This document shows, one piece after another, positions 1 to 7,602 of a DNA stretch of 26,493 bases. The first letter of the stretch is position 1. Every line of letters begins with the position of its first letter. The translations under genes and the position numbers were made by a program. The DNA is from Bacillota bacterium (lineage in GTDB: Bacteria; Bacillota; Desulfotomaculia; Desulfotomaculales; Desulfotomaculaceae): assembly GCA_023481335.1 (NCBI GenBank), contig JAMCWI010000102.1, positions 1 to 26,493 of the forward strand, in the 5' to 3' direction. Under the pieces are notes generated by a model, which was not told the origin of the DNA, did not search any database, and worked only from the letters and a program-made list of their open reading frames with translations.

Positions 1-89
1 GATATCTTTATTTTTGCAACCTCCACGAGTTCTTCGGACTTCTCGGCGATAACCCTGGTGCCTTTTTTAAGCTTATCCAGAAAATCCAT
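1..89 (-). CDS. Small protein, N-terminal part only (runs off left edge)
   Basis: A reading frame starts at the ATG at 89-87 on the minus strand behind GAGGAGTGAAGATAT and stays open to the window edge, giving 29 residues that begin MDFLDKLKKGTRVIAEKSEE. The basic, amphipathic, helical start resembles the N-termini of small Firmicutes proteins that carry a C-terminal zinc ribbon, but the diagnostic cysteines would lie outside the window, so that identification is only a suggestion. The good ribosome binding site supports a real gene. Confidence 0.5.
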   Translation of the reverse strand, partial: MDFLDKLKKGTRVIAEKSEELVEVAKIKI

Positions 90-237
90 ATATCTTCACT
101 CCTCATACAAATTTCAACATATTTTAATATTTAAACTTCTTTACTTAAAGGAAAAATCCTGCCATCGTTCAGAATATGGCCGTTTTAACCATCAATTCAG
201 TTTGCGAAAACACCTGTTCTATAATAAAATATGTCTG

Positions 238-464
238 GTGGCCGGCGAGCTGGAGTTCTTTTTCCTTGACGAGGGCTTCGGCAGCCTGAACCCGGAACTC
301 CTGGAAGTGGTGGTCTCCACCCTGGAAAGGCTGCGCTGGAGCACCTGAACATCGGGGTAGTCAGCCACGTCCCCGAACTGAAAAACCGCCTGCCCAGGCG
401 GCTCTTCGTCCACCCTGCCGAGCCCTCAGGCGCCGGCAGCCGGCTGGAGTTTGAAATGGCGTAG
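238..464 (+). pseudogene. SbcC-type exonuclease subunit, C-terminal remnant with frameshift
   Basis: The translation contains the Walker B/D-loop stretch FFFLDEGFGSLNPELLEVVV, typical of the C-terminal ATPase lobe of SbcC (Rad50-like SMC ATPase of the SbcCD double-strand nuclease). This frame stops at about 349 after ERLRWST. The next frame continues the family sequence from about 335 to a TAG at 462-464: LEHLNIGVVSHVPELKNRLP, then a tail ending LEFEMA. Together they make a family C-terminus broken by a frameshift. Nothing upstream of about 230 resembles SbcC, so about 90 percent of the gene is missing, including Walker A and the coiled coil. It is one of only two plus-strand coding traces here and is surely non-functional. 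The left boundary is approximate. Confidence 0.8.
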
Positions 465-607
465 CCATGGTATATTATGGTTAAATGTTATCATGTCGCT
501 TGTTGATAATATTTTAAGTAGAATGATCATATTAACAAGGTAAGCGGGCCATAAAGGGTGGTTAATATGCGTTCAATAAAAAGGCTGGATAAAATTCCTG
601 TAAATCG

Positions 608-1930
608 CTAAATATCAGCATTTTCCTTAGTAATCGCCGGTGCGTCAGCAGCGCTTGCCTTTATAATACTTCCGGCGCCTTCCCACCCGCAGGCAATTTC
701 CGGCTTTTTCGGTGAAAATATCTCGAACCAATTGACTCTGGCGGTAATCTGCATGGCCACAAACAGGGTTATAATGAAAAGAACCGTTATAGTCAGTCCT
801 GTATATCCCTTGAAAAAGAATGAATATGAGAAAACAATAAGAAAAATGAACTGGGAAATACCGACCTCCATAAAAGCAAATCTCTGGCCGACTACCAATC
901 TCATGTACGACACCACCAAAAAAATCGATACGATAGAGCAAATCAAAAAAGATGTATGAATTGAAATATGATCCACTGAGTATGCCAGCAACAAGTGAAA
1001 ACTAAAAAAAGCGGCGCAGATAAAGAAATAGTTCATGGGATGGATCTCTATCTTTTTCATAGCCGACAGAATGAAAACCATAAATAGAAAGAGGAATAAA
1101 GATATGGGAGCAAAAAAGCTCACCTGGGAGACCCATGGGCCCGGGTTGAGTTTCTTGGGCATGAGCATCCCGATTTTGACCCCTGTTAATAGATTTGTAT
1201 ACTTCCACTTCAATTCCCAACCGCTGTCTGTCTCAATTTTTTCAACAGGTGAAATACCGTTCCGGGGGAAATCAATATCCTTAAAGTCAGTATTCATAAC
1301 CAGGGAAAAGTTTTTAACCTGATTAACATCTTTGCCAAAATCATACCACCATTCGTCCAATCCCTGGGAATCGTAAGTGATTCTAAAACTCTCCGCCTGG
1401 TTTGGTTTTACTTTCATTGAAGTACTGAGACTACCTGATACCACTTCTATATCTTTTAGCTCTTTGTCACCAACGACAAATTTGAAATTATCATATACCG
1501 CGTCTTTGTTGGGAAATTCAAAGTTGATTATATATTCCTTTTCTTCAGCTGTATTATTTATTAATTTGTAATTTCCATCAAAACCGACACGGTAGGTTGA
1601 GTACCACAATAATCCTTTTTGACGGTAGTCAACATTTAATCCGACTTTGATATTGCTTTCTTCAAGAGGAACAGAATGATTTATCGTTTCTGTTCTGTTT
1701 TCTGTTACGTCTTTACCATCTTTTTTAACCTGTACTTCTTTCAGAATTGTTGTTTGGTAGTATACCGCGGGAGCTTTTTGCCTTTGAACAGATCCCCAAA
1801 GTTGACCCACTTCCTCTTTTAAACTGGAGTCCTGTTTATTGGACCGATCTTGCATAACCCCGCCCAAGACAAACCAGGCAAAAGCCGCTCCTAAAAAAAT
1901 TATAAAAATAGGTATAATACGTCTGAGCAT
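608..1930 (-). CDS. creD: CreD-family inner membrane protein
   Basis: This 440-residue protein starts at ATG 1930 behind AAAGGAGG. It has an N-terminal membrane anchor (about residues 5-25), a large extracytoplasmic beta-rich domain (about 30-265) and five or six C-terminal hydrophobic helices (about 270-410). The layout, length and motifs such as IHPMNYFFICAAFFSFHLLL and VVSYMRLVVG match CreD/Cet family membrane proteins. In enterobacteria CreD is induced by the CreBC two-component system and affects colicin tolerance and envelope stress; no creB or creC homologue is visible here, so its control is unknown. The polar, alanine-rich tail after about residue 410 is not part of the usual family core. 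The gene is alone on its side of the toxin-like cluster, 205 bases after the YD fragment. Confidence 0.8.
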   Translation of the reverse strand: MLRRIIPIFIIFLGAAFAWFVLGGVMQDRSNKQDSSLKEEVGQLWGSVQRQKAPAVYYQTTILKEVQVKKDGKDVTENRTETINHSVPLEESNIKVGLNVDYRQKGLLWYSTYRVGFDGNYKLINNTAEEKEYIINFEFPNKDAVYDNFKFVVGDKELKDIEVVSGSLSTSMKVKPNQAESFRITYDSQGLDEWWYDFGKDVNQVKNFSLVMNTDFKDIDFPRNGISPVEKIETDSGWELKWKYTNLLTGVKIGMLMPKKLNPGPWVSQVSFFAPISLFLFLFMVFILSAMKKIEIHPMNYFFICAAFFSFHLLLAYSVDHISIHTSFLICSIVSIFLVVSYMRLVVGQRFAFMEVGISQFIFLIVFSYSFFFKGYTGLTITVLFIITLFVAMQITARVNWFEIFSPKKPEIACGWEGAGSIIKASAADAPAITKENADI

Positions 1931-2135
1931 AATTGAAGCCTCCTTTTATCTTTCAACTGTTTAATCATATGTAGCATGACAACAGTCCCTGCCAGGCTTA
2001 ATAACCACACGCACCGGTTTTACCGGCGGTTAAGCAGTGGGTGCTATACTATTAACACATCAAACGAAAAGAACGTGACGGGATCTATCTATACTAAAAA
2101 ATTATGCTATTCTTTTGTAATTCCTGCCGACCTGT

Positions 2136-2426
2136 TTACATAATACAGTTTTCAGATGCGCTTACTGAAACATCTTTTGCACCGTCGGCCGGACTGGTAT
2201 TCTTAACAGTTGGAGGAGTCGTATCCGGCGACGAATGGTGGCTAACACTGAGCATGTTGCCCCCGGGATCATATGTATAAACGATTTTCTGGCCATTTTG
2301 GTAGGTAACTGAGGTCAGGCGGTTCAAAGCGTCATAAGTATATACCGCCGCGCTTGCCGGAAGGGATATAAAAAGAAGGATAATCAGCAAAACTACCATT
2401 TTAACATAAGAAATGAATTTGAACAT
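2136..2426 (-). pseudogene. Truncated secreted YD-repeat / Ig-like protein
   Basis: An ATG at 2426 follows GAGGTGAAAACA; an in-frame GTG nine bases earlier has no binding site. The 96-residue product has a signal peptide (hydrophobic segment, cleavage near LPASA-A), then YD/RHS-type repeats (YTYDALNRL, VYTYDPGGNM), then PDTTPPTVKNTSPADGAKD, which is the start of a bacterial Ig-like domain of the Big_5 type. The domain is cut off after a few residues (SENCIM, stop), so the gene is a 3'-truncated fragment of a much longer cell-surface protein. It follows the 187-residue gene by 30 bases and may still be translated, but a working product is unlikely. Confidence 0.65.
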
Positions 2427-2456
2427 TGTTTTCACCTCGTTAGTTATCTATAATGA

Positions 2457-3020
2457 TTATTCTATCCCTATTAAAGGAGCGGATTCTTTGATTGATATTG
2501 TTGCTCCATCGTACAATGCCTTCCACAACCATTGGAGTATACTGTTTTCGTCCTCTAACGAAAAATCTGACAGATAAAACGATTTAGGATCGCGCTTCAT
2601 TTCCTCATATCCATCCGGGACATTTCCCAAACCTGCTCCCGAGAGATTCTTAATCTCCTTTAAGTGCTTTAGTAAACTATAGCTGCTTCCAAGAAACACA
2701 GGAAATCCTCTTTCATCAATCAGCGGCACTTTCGGTTTTTCAAATGGCGCCGGCAGCCAGTAGGATTGCGTCCACCACGGGAGGTGAGGAAACCGTGTCA
2801 TTTTTAAAGCTTCGTTAAAATCCGAAAAGCCCTCGAGTTCGATCACGTGTTCGAGGAAGATGTTTACTGACGCCAAGTTAAGAAAGTCAATATACGCTAT
2901 TTGATCGGGAACCGAAGCCCAACCCTGATTATCATCTAAGCCGGTGGAGAACAGATAGTCCGCGGCTGCCTGAATATATTTGTAAATTCCTATATTACCC
3001 ACTATTAAACTACAACCCAT
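2457..3020 (-). CDS. Unknown 187-residue protein, candidate immunity gene
   Basis: The frame starts at ATG 3020 behind GGAGTGATATCAT. The product is soluble, acidic and rich in aromatic residues (PWWTQSYWLPAP near the middle, ILQWLWKALYDG near the end), with no signal peptide or clear membrane segment. I do not recognise the family. It lies 74 bases after the TPR-like gene and in the same direction as the RHS toxin gene, the position where polymorphic toxin loci carry immunity genes, so an immunity or antitoxin role is an inference from context only. A cargo gene left behind by rearrangement is the alternative. Confidence 0.6.
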   Translation of the reverse strand: MGCSLIVGNIGIYKYIQAAADYLFSTGLDDNQGWASVPDQIAYIDFLNLASVNIFLEHVIELEGFSDFNEALKMTRFPHLPWWTQSYWLPAPFEKPKVPLIDERGFPVFLGSSYSLLKHLKEIKNLSGAGLGNVPDGYEEMKRDPKSFYLSDFSLEDENSILQWLWKALYDGATISIKESAPLIGIE

Positions 3021-3094
3021 ATGATATCACTCCAGTTCTAAAGTCAAATAATTCAAAAATACAAAGATGTTTAAACTCAATAAAAGTTGTCATG

Positions 3095-3796
3095 TCATTC
3101 TGAAGTTCTTGCCAGTTCGTACCTTGCAAGGTAGAATTCATTTTCAACATAATTCGGTGGCCCGGTAGCCACTGAATCCGCCATCGCTTTCCGGAAGTGT
3201 TTCTTGTCTCCTTTTGACAAGGCTCTTGCCCCGATATAGAAATATGCTTCACAAAGGTACCTTTTCTCGCGGTTAGATTTGCGGGCCGTCAATATCAAAT
3301 CATCCTCGGACATGTTTCCCAATAAATACTGGGCAACAGGTCCTGGCCAATACTTGATTCTTTCATGTTTACTTTTTTTCTTGAGTAATTTTTCAGCCTG
3401 TTTCCGATAGTTCCTAAACTTTTCAAAAGAGGCCGCATACCAGAGCAAATTGCCGCTTTCAACACCCCCTGCCCGATCGGAGTACTCTATCTTATCAGCA
3501 AGGTGGTCCTGCACCAATCTGTTCCATACATCGGCGGCTTCCTGTTCCTTACCTTTTAGCCATAACGTTACCCCAATCATTTGTAAATGCCCATCAGTAG
3601 GACCAAGATTTACTTGTTCCCTAATTTTCGCGGCCATCTCGAAGTCTGCCAGTGCCTTATCCAGCTCATTCAGATATAGATAAGCACGACCCCGACCGGT
3701 GAGGGTAACACTCGAAAAATCATTTTCAATATCCCTTGTGTATAGTGCCAAAGCTTCATCGATTTTTCCGTCAAGTATAAGTTGGAACTTATTCAT
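3095..3796 (-). CDS. TPR-like cytoplasmic protein, candidate immunity gene
   Basis: I place the start at ATG 3796, preceded by GAGGGGGGTACAGTTTG; a TTG one codon earlier also exists. The 233-residue product has tetratricopeptide-like helical repeats in its first third (LDGKIDEALALYTRDI; RGRAYLYLNELDKALADFEM; IGVTLWLKGKEQEAADVWNR) and further helical repeats at the C-terminus (AYFYIGARALSKGDKKHFRK). It has no signal peptide, so a cytoplasmic scaffold role is expected. It is the first gene after the RHS nuclease (115-base gap, same strand). TPR or Sel1-like proteins occur as immunity or accessory proteins in polymorphic toxin loci; whether this one neutralises the neighbouring nuclease is inference. 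Confidence 0.7.
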   Translation of the reverse strand: MNKFQLILDGKIDEALALYTRDIENDFSSVTLTGRGRAYLYLNELDKALADFEMAAKIREQVNLGPTDGHLQMIGVTLWLKGKEQEAADVWNRLVQDHLADKIEYSDRAGGVESGNLLWYAASFEKFRNYRKQAEKLLKKKSKHERIKYWPGPVAQYLLGNMSEDDLILTARKSNREKRYLCEAYFYIGARALSKGDKKHFRKAMADSVATGPPNYVENEFYLARYELARTSE

Positions 3797-3914
3797 CAAA
3801 CTGTACCCCCCTCTACTTTTATCTCAAGTAAATCACAAACGGTAGGCTAATTTCAGCAATAATTATATTAAATACCGGTCTTTGCTCAAAGCGGTTTTTA
3901 TCTTTCCTCAAATT

Positions 3915-5504
3915 TCACTTAATCATTGTTCCCGGGTCGTATACTTGCTCGTCCACGAATCTAACAAGATAGATATTTCCGTTATAATCATAAGAGAAAA
4001 CAACTGTTTGACTGATGGGCAAATTCCACTTATTCATTTGAGATGAAAATTTTGTTAAACCGGAAACATTCATTGGTTTAATTTCTGCATAATTAAAGTC
4101 AAGATTATTCTGGTTTTCTAAAACTTGAACATCAATACCTTTTTGACCAGGTTTCACATTTAATTGAAACTCTGATTCAATATACTTGGCCTCAAGCCAA
4201 TCCGCAATTTTTTGGTGCATTGCATTGCCGAAGGGGCAGGTCCCGGGGTCAAGACCCTCTGGAACCTCTACCTTGCCAATAAGTTCCACAGAAGCTATTG
4301 TAGCATAATTACTAAGCCATTCAAACTTTTTAGCAATTTCATCAATAATTTCAGGTGCATGAGGCGCTACTTGTGGAACAGTTGGGGAAATAGGCGTTTT
4401 TCCGACAGGAACCAATTTATCGAACACACGGACAATGGCATTGTGCCCCAACGGATCAACATAAATTACCGGATTCCCCTCGCAGTACGTATAGAGGTTC
4501 TGCGACTGCGGGTTAGTTACCTGACCGGTTAACGTATCCGGGCTAAGGAATCTTTTGGCCACCGGGTTGTAATACCGCGCCCGCATGTAATACAGGTCGC
4601 TGGCATCAGTCATTACGCCGTACCAGCCACTAAACAGGAACGGCGTGGCGGTGTTCCCGCTCCGGTATATCATCTCTCCGTATGGGGCGTACAGGAAGCG
4701 GTCGGTTACTTCTCCGATTTCGTCCGTCAGGGCTATTGTGCTGCCCCTGCTGTCAAAATGGTAGGTGCGGTAGGCGCCGCCGGGGGACTCCTGGCCGATC
4801 AGGCCGAGGCCGTAGACGTAGAATGTCTGGTTGTTTTGTTCGTCGGTCTTTACCAGCGTCTGGCTCAACGGCGCGTTCGGGTTGACTATATATTTGGTTT
4901 GATGGACGCCGTCACTTGCCTGGACTCTGTTGTTCCCCGCGTCATAAGTGTACCTGGTATTACCGGCGCCGGTCAACCTGCCGCGTGCGTCGTAGGTGAA
5001 ATTTTCCATCTTTCCGGCCATAGGCCCGTAAGTCATGTTGCCGTCGGCGTCGTAAACTGCAGCCTGCCCGTTGTAGGTGGCCAGGCGGTTGTCTGCGGCA
5101 TAGGTCAGCGCCGCGTCGTCCATGGTAAAGGTAACGTTTTCGCTGGAATTTTTTTCTTCAGTAAAATTGCCTGAAGCGTCGTAGGTGTAGTCGTACTGGC
5201 TGATGACACTGTTGTTTGTATCCACGTCTTTCTGCTGTGTTTGCCTGCCGGCGTCGTCATAAGCTCGGGTTGTTTCGGCGCCGTTAGGGTGAGTTGTGTT
5301 TACAAGCCTTCCGTTCGGGTCGTATTCGTAGGAGGTGATCCTGCCGGCCCAGTCGGTTACTTTAACTAACCGGTCGGCCGCGTCATATTGGTACTGGACC
5401 TGCCTGCCGCCGGGATAGGTGAGGGTGATCAGGTTGCCGTTCGCGTCGTACGCGTATTCTATTATGTTCCCCTGCGTGTCTGTGTATTTTTTGATGCGGT
5501 TCAA
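3915..5504 (-). CDS. 5'-truncated RHS/YD-repeat protein with C-terminal PD-(D/E)XK-like nuclease toxin domain
   Basis: The 529-residue frame can start at TTG 5504, but RHS-type sequence (GNLLTATDNTGATQREYDEL) runs in frame up to 5567, where a TAG and IS256 sequence interrupt it, so the native N-terminus is lost and no signal peptide remains. YD repeats fill about residues 1-300. The RHS core follows (YYMRARYYNPVAKRFLSPDT, then NLYTYCEGNPVIYVDPLGH) at about 305-355. The variable tip after PLGH holds a nuclease-like pattern: a helix with Glu near 438, GIDVQV (Asp near 458) and AEIKP (Glu and Lys near 474 and 476), as in restriction-endonuclease-fold toxins. Two candidate immunity genes follow. 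Without its secretion part it is probably a silent or orphan toxin cassette. Fold assignment is by eye. Confidence 0.75.
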   Translation of the reverse strand: MNRIKKYTDTQGNIIEYAYDANGNLITLTYPGGRQVQYQYDAADRLVKVTDWAGRITSYEYDPNGRLVNTTHPNGAETTRAYDDAGRQTQQKDVDTNNSVISQYDYTYDASGNFTEEKNSSENVTFTMDDAALTYAADNRLATYNGQAAVYDADGNMTYGPMAGKMENFTYDARGRLTGAGNTRYTYDAGNNRVQASDGVHQTKYIVNPNAPLSQTLVKTDEQNNQTFYVYGLGLIGQESPGGAYRTYHFDSRGSTIALTDEIGEVTDRFLYAPYGEMIYRSGNTATPFLFSGWYGVMTDASDLYYMRARYYNPVAKRFLSPDTLTGQVTNPQSQNLYTYCEGNPVIYVDPLGHNAIVRVFDKLVPVGKTPISPTVPQVAPHAPEIIDEIAKKFEWLSNYATIASVELIGKVEVPEGLDPGTCPFGNAMHQKIADWLEAKYIESEFQLNVKPGQKGIDVQVLENQNNLDFNYAEIKPMNVSGLTKFSSQMNKWNLPISQTVVFSYDYNGNIYLVRFVDEQVYDPGTMIK

Positions 5505-5567
5505 TTCGTCGTACTCACGTTGGGTCGCGCCTGTATTATCGGTGGCGGTGAGGAGGTTGCCGTGATA

Positions 5568-5829
5568 CTACCATTCTATATGATCGAAAGCTATCACCGG
5601 CAATTAAGAAAAGTAACTAAAGGGAAAAGCACTTTCCCATCGGATGACGCGCTACTAAAAATGTTGCATATGGCCACTCAAGATGTCCTTAGAAAGTGGA
5701 CAGGCCGTATTCAAAACTGGGGTCAAATTTTGTTGCAACTATCAATCTTTTTCCCAGATAAAGTTAAATCACATCTACGTTAATTATAGTTGGTAAAGGG
5801 GAAAAGCACGAAAATATTGACACTACCCA
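5568..5829 (+). mobile_element. IS256-family insertion sequence, 3' remnant
   Basis: About 260 bp remain of an IS256-like element: the end of the transposase gene plus its right terminus, which ends in TTGACACTACC (5818-5828), the kind of terminal repeat common in this family. The left edge meets RHS coding sequence at about 5568-5576, so the left terminus and most of the transposase were deleted. The right end lies three bases from the stop codon of the SUKH gene. No target-site duplication can be recognised because only one end survives. Confidence 0.75.
5577..5783 (+). pseudogene. IS256-family transposase, C-terminal fragment
   Basis: Sixty-eight residues in frame to the TAA at 5781-5783 match the C-terminus of IS256-like (Mutator-type) DDE transposases. 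Key stretches are LRKVTKGKSTFPSDDALLKM and WTGRIQNWGQILLQLSIFFP. The catalytic DDE residues lie upstream in a full-length protein and are missing. The plus-strand frame stays open to the left into RHS sequence, but that part is antisense to the YD repeats and is not transposase. Confidence 0.8.
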
Positions 5830-5831
5830 TT

Positions 5832-6350
5832 TCAATACCATCTCCAATATTTTGCACCCTGCGCAACTATTAATCTATCAATCCATTTACTGAAATCTCC
5901 TTGTATATATACCCATTTATTTGTTTGGTAACCTTGGTCTGCATCGATAATATAGTTTTTTTCTCCTGCTTTATATTTATTTAAATCAAAAACAAGCATA
6001 TCCCCATCTCCCAGCCACGTAGCAAATACTGTCCAGTACTTTTTAAGTTGACAACCAACTTTTATTTTCTTGCTTGTAACCTTTAATATATCGTTCAAAC
6101 CTAAAACTTTACATCCCCATTGACCATACTGAATATCCTTAAATATTAAAGCTCCATTAGATATCCTTAAAAATTCCTTATATGTCTCAGGTAACAATAT
6201 TTGATTTTGACCTTCAAATTCATATATTTCTTCAATAGTAGCGGGTTCATTCCATTCGAATCCTGCTTCAGATAAATGACCGCCTTCATTTTGTATATAT
6301 AAAGTATTATTTTGTGATAACCTACTTTTAAGTGCTGTTATCGCCTTCAT
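5832..6350 (-). CDS. SMI1/KNR4 (SUKH) family protein, likely immunity protein
   Basis: I choose ATG 6350, preceded by GGAGGATATTGCT, instead of the upstream in-frame start because residues before it are unlike the family. The 172-residue product has the SUKH signature: WNEPATIEEIYEFEGQ, LLPETYKEFLRISNGA, an internal Gly-Asp-Gly near GDGDMLVFDL, and a C-terminal helix with W and I residues. SUKH proteins are the commonest immunity proteins of bacterial polymorphic toxins and bind many unrelated nucleases. It overlaps the truncated propeller-type gene upstream by 23 bases and ends three bases before the IS256 remnant. Its partner toxin is not beside it now; it may have been removed by the same rearrangement. 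Confidence 0.8.
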   Translation of the reverse strand: MKAITALKSRLSQNNTLYIQNEGGHLSEAGFEWNEPATIEEIYEFEGQNQILLPETYKEFLRISNGALIFKDIQYGQWGCKVLGLNDILKVTSKKIKVGCQLKKYWTVFATWLGDGDMLVFDLNKYKAGEKNYIIDADQGYQTNKWVYIQGDFSKWIDRLIVAQGAKYWRWY

Positions 6351-7266
6351 AGCAATATCCTCCAAAATCATTAATAATCTCTCCAGAATTGAATGTGGAA
6401 GCAAGCAGGGGATCGATGATAAGTGGAATAGATTTATCATAATCACCCACCGTGAAACCGTAGGTTTCTCCATCCAGGCGATAAGATACTTGGACATATT
6501 CCCTTTTACCGTCCTTTTCTTGATAGGCTACTGGCTTTGTAAAACACACCGTCCCAAGCCCCGTGGCTATTTCAAGCTCACCTTTATCGTTTACTGTAAT
6601 CGAATTGAAGCCTTTTAATTTAAGTTTAATCTTATCCACATCGGCACCTGGATTTACGGTGAAAGTTTTTTCCACTTTATTTCCATGAGCATTTAAGCTA
6701 AAATCAATCCCGGGGTAAACTTCGTCAAAACTTATCATGTTATAGGTAAGGAGATTACTGCACCATTTGCTTTTATCATTACCGATAAAATAATTTACTT
6801 TAGTCTGTGCCTGATCAATACCCCGAGGGGAAATTTTGAACGCTCCCACAAGTTGTTCCTTAAGGGACCAGCCCTTTGTAATCTTGGGCTGGGGCAACTC
6901 ATCCCTTAATTTATGCTTTAACAGCCTTTTTGCCGCCTTATCATTCGCTTTTACCTCAAACTTGGGCAAAGAATAGACGAGATCACCTTTATCGCTCACA
7001 TAAACCGTGCCCCCGAAGGTGTTGGCATAAAACTTAACCGACTCGTCTATGATTTGCCCCTGGTTGAAAATGAAGGGGAGCCGTATTGCTGCCACTTTTT
7101 CTTTAAAACCGGGCCGCGACTCGTCACTCATCGCTTTTGTGGCATCCGGTCGATCGACACTTTCTTCCGCGTTTGCGGCTGGAACATTGACCCAGGATAG
7201 AAAGAAAAGGGCAATGACCAGGGTTAGCAGATACAGGTTTCTTTTAATTCTCCATGGTTTTACCAA
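6328..7266 (-). CDS. Truncated secreted beta-propeller (SBBP)-type surface protein, N-terminal domain
   Basis: Translation starts at TTG 7266, six bases after GGAGGG. A signal peptide (LTLVIALFFLSWVNVPAANA) leads to a domain typical of the N-terminus of large SBBP-repeat surface proteins of Firmicutes: FIFNQGQ, TKVNYFIGNDKSKW, VEKTFTVNPGADVDKIKLKL, VSYRLDGETYGFTVGDYDKS and IPLIIDPLLASTF. Full-length relatives continue into propeller repeats and often Ig or RHS modules. Here family sequence ends near residue 292 (about base 6391), and the last 20 residues are read from the leader of the SUKH gene. The protein would be exported without its repeat body. It is annotated as CDS because the frame is intact, but it is a 3'-truncated gene. 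Confidence 0.75.
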   Translation of the reverse strand: MVKPWRIKRNLYLLTLVIALFFLSWVNVPAANAEESVDRPDATKAMSDESRPGFKEKVAAIRLPFIFNQGQIIDESVKFYANTFGGTVYVSDKGDLVYSLPKFEVKANDKAAKRLLKHKLRDELPQPKITKGWSLKEQLVGAFKISPRGIDQAQTKVNYFIGNDKSKWCSNLLTYNMISFDEVYPGIDFSLNAHGNKVEKTFTVNPGADVDKIKLKLKGFNSITVNDKGELEIATGLGTVCFTKPVAYQEKDGKREYVQVSYRLDGETYGFTVGDYDKSIPLIIDPLLASTFNSGEIINDFGGYCYEGDNST

Positions 7267-7463
7267 TACTATCCCTCCACGACAAATATAGAGAAAATAT
7301 TCTATTTCATGTCGATATTTCCTTCTTCTACTTTAACATATATATCCTACAAATTTATACATTTTTCGACATATTACTACATAGTATTGGTTTAATTGAA
7401 TGATTAGAATGCCACAACCCGAGTAATAAATTTTTAACCGTTTCGGTTTTGTTTCACGGTTTG

Positions 7464-7496
7464 AAAATAAAAACGGACGCCGGATGATTCGGCATC
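7464..7496 (-). terminator. Possible second terminator or leader stem-loop
   Basis: On the minus strand GATGCCG (7496-7490) pairs with CGGCGTC (7482-7476) through a 7-base loop, with one G-U pair, and is followed after three bases by GTTTTTATTTT. It lies about 70 bases beyond the rpsI terminator and 200 bases upstream of the TTG start at 7266, so it could be a backup terminator or part of a leader for that gene. The rest of 7267-7542 is AT-rich and shows no gene or convincing promoter to me. Confidence 0.4.
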
Positions 7497-7542
7497 GAGT
7501 TGAAAGCTTGCTATTTCCCGATGTCAAACGCAACACAGCTTC

Positions 7543-7579
7543 AAAAAAATAAAAGGCTGCTGTCATATTGTCAGCAACC
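7543..7579 (-). terminator. Rho-independent terminator of rplM-rpsI
   Basis: On the minus strand GGTTGCTG (7579-7572) pairs with CAGCAGCC (7562-7555) across a 9-base loop, one pair being G-U. TTTTATTTTTTT (7554-7543) follows. It lies 24 bases after the rpsI stop codon. Confidence 0.85.
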
Positions 7580-7602
7580 TGAAAAGGAAGGTTCCCTTCC
7601 TC

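Noticed and set aside
206..220. A LexA-like box (AAACACCTGTTC) near the SbcC remnant
   Set aside because: It departs from the Firmicutes SOS box at several positions and has no functional gene in register behind it.
567..611. A 14-codon plus-strand frame (MRSIKRLDKIPVNR) behind GGGTGG
   Set aside because: Too short, overlaps the end of the CreD gene, and nothing else supports it.
3010..3252. An 80-codon minus-strand frame between the unknown gene and the TPR-like gene
   Set aside because: Most of it overlaps the TPR-like gene in another frame, and its composition is not protein-like.
7267..7542. A riboswitch upstream of the surface-protein gene
   Set aside because: I compared it by eye with cyclic di-GMP and cobalamin riboswitch motifs and found no conserved core, only a short stem with a T-run.
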